Assembly (NCBI GenBank): GCA_964426815.1
Contig: CAYRRZ010000015.1
Location: 1 to 24,077 of the forward strand
Length of the DNA stretch: 24,077 nucleotides
Source: JADZEJ01 sp964426815
GTDB taxonomy: Bacteria > Patescibacteriota > Patescibacteriia > 2-12-FULL-60-25
Direction of reading: 5' to 3'
Shown piece by piece: positions 21,809-24,077 of this stretch. Below the pieces are notes generated by a model. It had not been told where the DNA came from. It searched no databases and saw only the letters and a program-made list of their open reading frames with translations. The translations under genes and the position numbers were made by a program. The first letter of the stretch is position 1. Each line of letters begins with the position of its first letter.

Positions 21809-21813
21809 AGATT

Positions 21814-23616
21814 TCAGAATGCGTCTTTACTAGATGGAAGAGATTTACCGATATCCTGCATGCCTGGTGGTGGATTTGCCACACCGCGTCCATCAAATTT
21901 CACTTCTTCTGCTGGACGAGCTGGATCGCGATAATTTCTTTGGAGATTAAACTGTTTTGCTGCCATCACCCCGAGAACCTGCAATTGAATATCGGTTAAA
22001 CAGGTGGTCATGCCTGGACAATAGGTACCTGTATTAATGGCATTCTCGACAAAATACACACCGACCAATTTTGCGACATTTGGTGAAATCGTTAAATCTC
22101 CACCGGTAACACCCGACTTCTTAACCACCACACCCAATGAAGCGAGATTGCGCAAGTAGTTTATACCCGCGGTTGAGTTATAGGCGAGATCCCCGGTGAT
22201 CGAGAGATTGCCTTCAACTAATAATAAGCCAGATCCGCGCGACGTTGCGCCCGATGCATTGGCGAAGGTGCGTGAACCGAGGGTGACATTGCCGGTGGCG
22301 TGATAGACCTTGCCATTTAAGATGCCTGCGGTGCCCAAGAGGCCGGTGATATCGACATTCGAACCAAGTTCAACCACCTGACCATAGCGACCCGCTAAAA
22401 TACCTGGAATATCTAAGGTTCCGAGTGTGCCACGATAGCCTGTACTTGCGCTTGGTAAAGATAAGGCATTCGAACTTGATTCAACGCAAGCTGAATCACT
22501 CGAAAAACCCGTAATCGCACCTTGTGATGACAAACAGTATTGAGCTGTAGAAACCTTGGTCGGATCGCCTTCAATCCCCTGTTGGGCATACACATTTCCA
22601 AAGCGCGTTGATAACCAGGCNNNNNNNNNNNNNNNNNNNNNNNNNNNNNNNNNNNNNNNNNNNNNNNNNNNNNNNNNNNNNNNNNNNNNNNNNNNNNNNN
22701 NNNNNNNNNNNNNNNNNNNNGTGCGACACACGACTTCGCCACAATCTTTCACGCCATTACTATTATTATCGATTCCATCAAAACAATTTCCATTTGCTGG
22801 AGTTTCAGCTGTACAAGCTGGATTTGCCGCACAAGATGAATCCGCGCAGTCAATTTGCCCATTCAAGTCATTGTCGACTCCGTCGGCGCAAATCGTTGCC
22901 GCTGGCGGGATCGTTCCCTCACTTGCGGTATTAACCGTCAAATATTGAAAATCAAAATAGCCCAAACCAGTTCCGTCATTAAAACCACTCCATCCCATCG
23001 AGGTATTATTCGCTGGAAGCGGTGGCGAGTGCGCACCGGTATAAAAGGCCTTACTTGATTTATCGTATCGAACTTTATAGGCAAAAGCACCACCGCAATT
23101 ACCAGGATCCGTGCAGTTTAAAGAAATCCATCCCTTGGTACCGAGCTTACACACCTTTGCCCAACCACGAACTTCAACCGTCCCTGCACCAGAACCAACC
23201 GTGGCGCGTGGGGAAAAACCATCTGGCGCATTATAAGTTCCAAGTGGATCAGCTGCGTCATTTTGACATTGTGGAACGCCATTGCAGGTAGAACCAAAAC
23301 ATAACCATTCAAGATAGTCATTCCAAGCCCAACCTGTTAGTTCATAGGTCGCTGGATCAATGCGTAAACCATAGGTACCACAGCTCCCACCGCCACAAGC
23401 TCCAACATTCAAATTATTTCCAGAGGTCCAGCCGGTCGCATCATCCCAAATCCAACCCATCATATTGTCGCCCGAAGCGGCCTGAGCTGGATAGTGTTTT
23501 GCGCTGTATTGCAAAGCAGAAAAAGCAAAAACCAAGCCAAATACAGCAGCAAAGGCAGACATCCGGCGATGCCACACTCGTTTCCCTTTTCGGGATTGAA
23601 ATGACCTCCGTTTCAT
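21814..23616 (-). CDS. Large secreted surface/pilus-associated protein with GW and MopE-like repeats
   Basis: About 600 residues plus an unknown number lost in the gap at 22621-22720. A basic N-terminus and signal segment (about 15-47) are followed by Gly-Trp units (54-68, 95-108, 151-168, 208-216; pattern GWxWxxxxGW). Two Cys/Asp repeats (243-261 and 278-297; C-x-D-G-x-D-N-x-x-N-G-x-x-D-C) resemble the MopE-type metal-binding motif and may bind Ca or Cu. The C-terminal 240 residues form a hydrophobic, Gly/Asn-rich, probably beta-helical region ending with FDGRGVANPPPG. The start at 23616 is chosen for its GGAGGA Shine-Dalgarno and promoter; the frame from 23703 would run into recJ. First gene of the pilM operon, so it may be a pilus-linked adhesin, by inference. 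Confidence 0.82.
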   Translation of the reverse strand: MKRRSFQSRKGKRVWHRRMSAFAAVFGLVFAFSALQYSAKHYPAQAASGDNMMGWIWDDATGWTSGNNLNVGACGGGSCGTYGLRIDPATYELTGWAWNDYLEWLCFGSTCNGVPQCQNDAADPLGTYNAPDGFSPRATVGSGAGTVEVRGWAKVCKLGTKGWISLNCTDPGNCGGAFAYKVRYDKSSKAFYTGAHSPPLPANNTSMGWSGFNDGTGLGYFDFQYLTVNTASEGTIPPAATICADGVDNDLNGQIDCADSSCAANPACTAETPANGNCFDGIDNNSNGVKDCGEVVCRXXXXXXXXXXXXXXXXXXXXXXXXXXXXXXXXXXAWLSTRFGNVYAQQGIEGDPTKVSTAQYCLSSQGAITGFSSDSACVESSSNALSLPSASTGYRGTLGTLDIPGILAGRYGQVVELGSNVDITGLLGTAGILNGKVYHATGNVTLGSRTFANASGATSRGSGLLLVEGNLSITGDLAYNSTAGINYLRNLASLGVVVKKSGVTGGDLTISPNVAKLVGVYFVENAINTGTYCPGMTTCLTDIQLQVLGVMAAKQFNLQRNYRDPARPAEEVKFDGRGVANPPPGMQDIGKSLPSSKDAF

Positions 23617-23624
23617 TCCTCCGA

Positions 23625-23633
23625 ATTGTATCA
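23625..23633 (-). promoter_or_regulatory. Extended -10 promoter of the surface protein/pilM operon
   Basis: Minus strand reads TGATACAAT in the context GTGTGATACAAT. GGAGGA follows almost at once and the ATG is 8 bases after the -10. The TGA of this motif is also the recJ stop codon. Confidence 0.6.
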
Positions 23634-24077
23634 CACTTGCACCGTATCTTGTGCCGCTCGTACATCTACCAATTTGCATTGAATCTCTTTTCTTCCATTC
23701 CACTCATTTATGCCGAGATCATAGGCCACATCGATCCGTGAACCGACTGCAAAGAGATCAAACCGATCCGCAAAATTAAAGCCAACAAACTTCATGGTTT
23801 GATTATTCGCGTCTTTTACCAGGCAGCGCACATGTTTTTGCGTGCTCCCCATTTTGTCAGAGCTCAAAACCTGCAAATTACGCGACATAAAGACCGGTCG
23901 GCGGTTTCCTTCTCCATATGGTTCGAGCTTGGCGATGATATCGACCAAAGACCAGGTTAATTCATCCAGTTTAAGATCTGCATCAATCGATAAAATGGGA
24001 ACACATTCTGCTAAAACCAAACGCCCGGCGGCATCTTGTTCTAATTTGCGGACAAGTTCAGGTAAAAGCGCATCATC
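23631..24077 (-). CDS. recJ: Single-stranded-DNA exonuclease RecJ, C-terminal part
   Basis: 148 residues up to the right edge; the 5' part with the DHH catalytic domain lies outside the window. The visible segment has LVLAECVPILSIDADLKLDELTWSLVDIIAKLEPYGEGNRRPVFMSRNL, the junction of the DHHA1 and OB domains (LePyGeGNxxPvF is diagnostic), then the OB fold ending in VDVRAAQD. RecJ degrades single-stranded DNA 5' to 3' in recombination and repair. The frame is open to the edge, so it is truncated by the window, not by mutation. Its TGA stop overlaps the -10 of the downstream operon. Confidence 0.9.
   Translation of the reverse strand, partial: DDALLPELVRKLEQDAAGRLVLAECVPILSIDADLKLDELTWSLVDIIAKLEPYGEGNRRPVFMSRNLQVLSSDKMGSTQKHVRCLVKDANNQTMKFVGFNFADRFDLFAVGSRIDVAYDLGINEWNGRKEIQCKLVDVRAAQDTVQV

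Noticed and set aside
23617..23703. N-terminal extension of the surface protein
   Set aside because: It overlaps the recJ 3' end and spans the promoter and Shine-Dalgarno of the shorter start.
1..24077. TGA recoded as Gly, as in some CPR groups
   Set aside because: TGA ends recJ, the HEPN-like gene and the 166-residue gene at the expected family or operon positions, so it is a stop.
1..24077. CRISPR array, rRNA genes or complete insertion sequences
   Set aside because: No regularly spaced repeats, no rRNA-like segments and no transposase frames were found.

Overview
The window looks like part of a scaffold from an uncultivated bacterium of the Patescibacteria/CPR, most likely the Parcubacteria (Paceibacteria) branch. 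This is inferred from gene content and layout: a compact type IV pilus locus of CPR type, several prepilin-like proteins, a surface protein with Gly-Trp repeats and MopE-like Cys/Asp repeats, a GatA/GatC pair, and a NAD-dependent ligase with an atypical Ia motif. TGA is used as an ordinary stop (for example at the ends of recJ and of the HEPN-like gene), so the code is standard. Five runs of exactly 100 N interrupt the sequence. At least two clearly stand for more than 100 missing bases, so they are placeholder gaps. Apart from one GIY-YIG gene, every supported gene lies on the minus strand, so the window is transcribed from right to left.

Right part (about 24.1 to 10.6 kb): the 3' end of recJ, then a long pilus locus in this order: secreted surface protein, pilM, pilN, pilO, a Pro/Thr-rich gene in the pilP position, pilB, a CheY-like receiver, pilC, a palindromic repeat, major pilin, terminator, second pilin, prepilin peptidase pilD, and four minor prepilin-like genes (FimT/GspH-, PilV/GspI-, PilW/GspJ- and PilX/GspK-like). 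PilM/PilN/PilO would form the alignment platform, PilB powers assembly, PilC is the membrane platform and PilD processes the prepilins. No PilT retraction ATPase is seen. Three promoters here share an extended -10 of the type GTGATAyAmT.

Middle (10.6 to 6.5 kb): ligA with its own nearly leaderless promoter; a plus-strand GIY-YIG endonuclease gene between inverted copies of a REP-like repeat, partly lost in a gap; a proline- and histidine-rich lipoprotein; and an unrecognised 166-residue gene with a strong promoter and a folded leader.

Left part (6.9 kb to the left edge): a tight operon gatC-gatA-(membrane HEPN-like protein)-lgt; a redox operon of a TrxB-like flavoprotein and a membrane-anchored DsbA-like protein, followed by a second, His-tailed DsbA-like protein; a lone atypical receiver-domain protein; tRNA-Ser(GGA) with an unusual palindromic trailer; and a VOC/PhnB-like protein. 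Many promoters place the transcription start within about 0 to 6 bases of the start codon, so leaderless or nearly leaderless mRNAs appear common. Promoter position settles several start codons.
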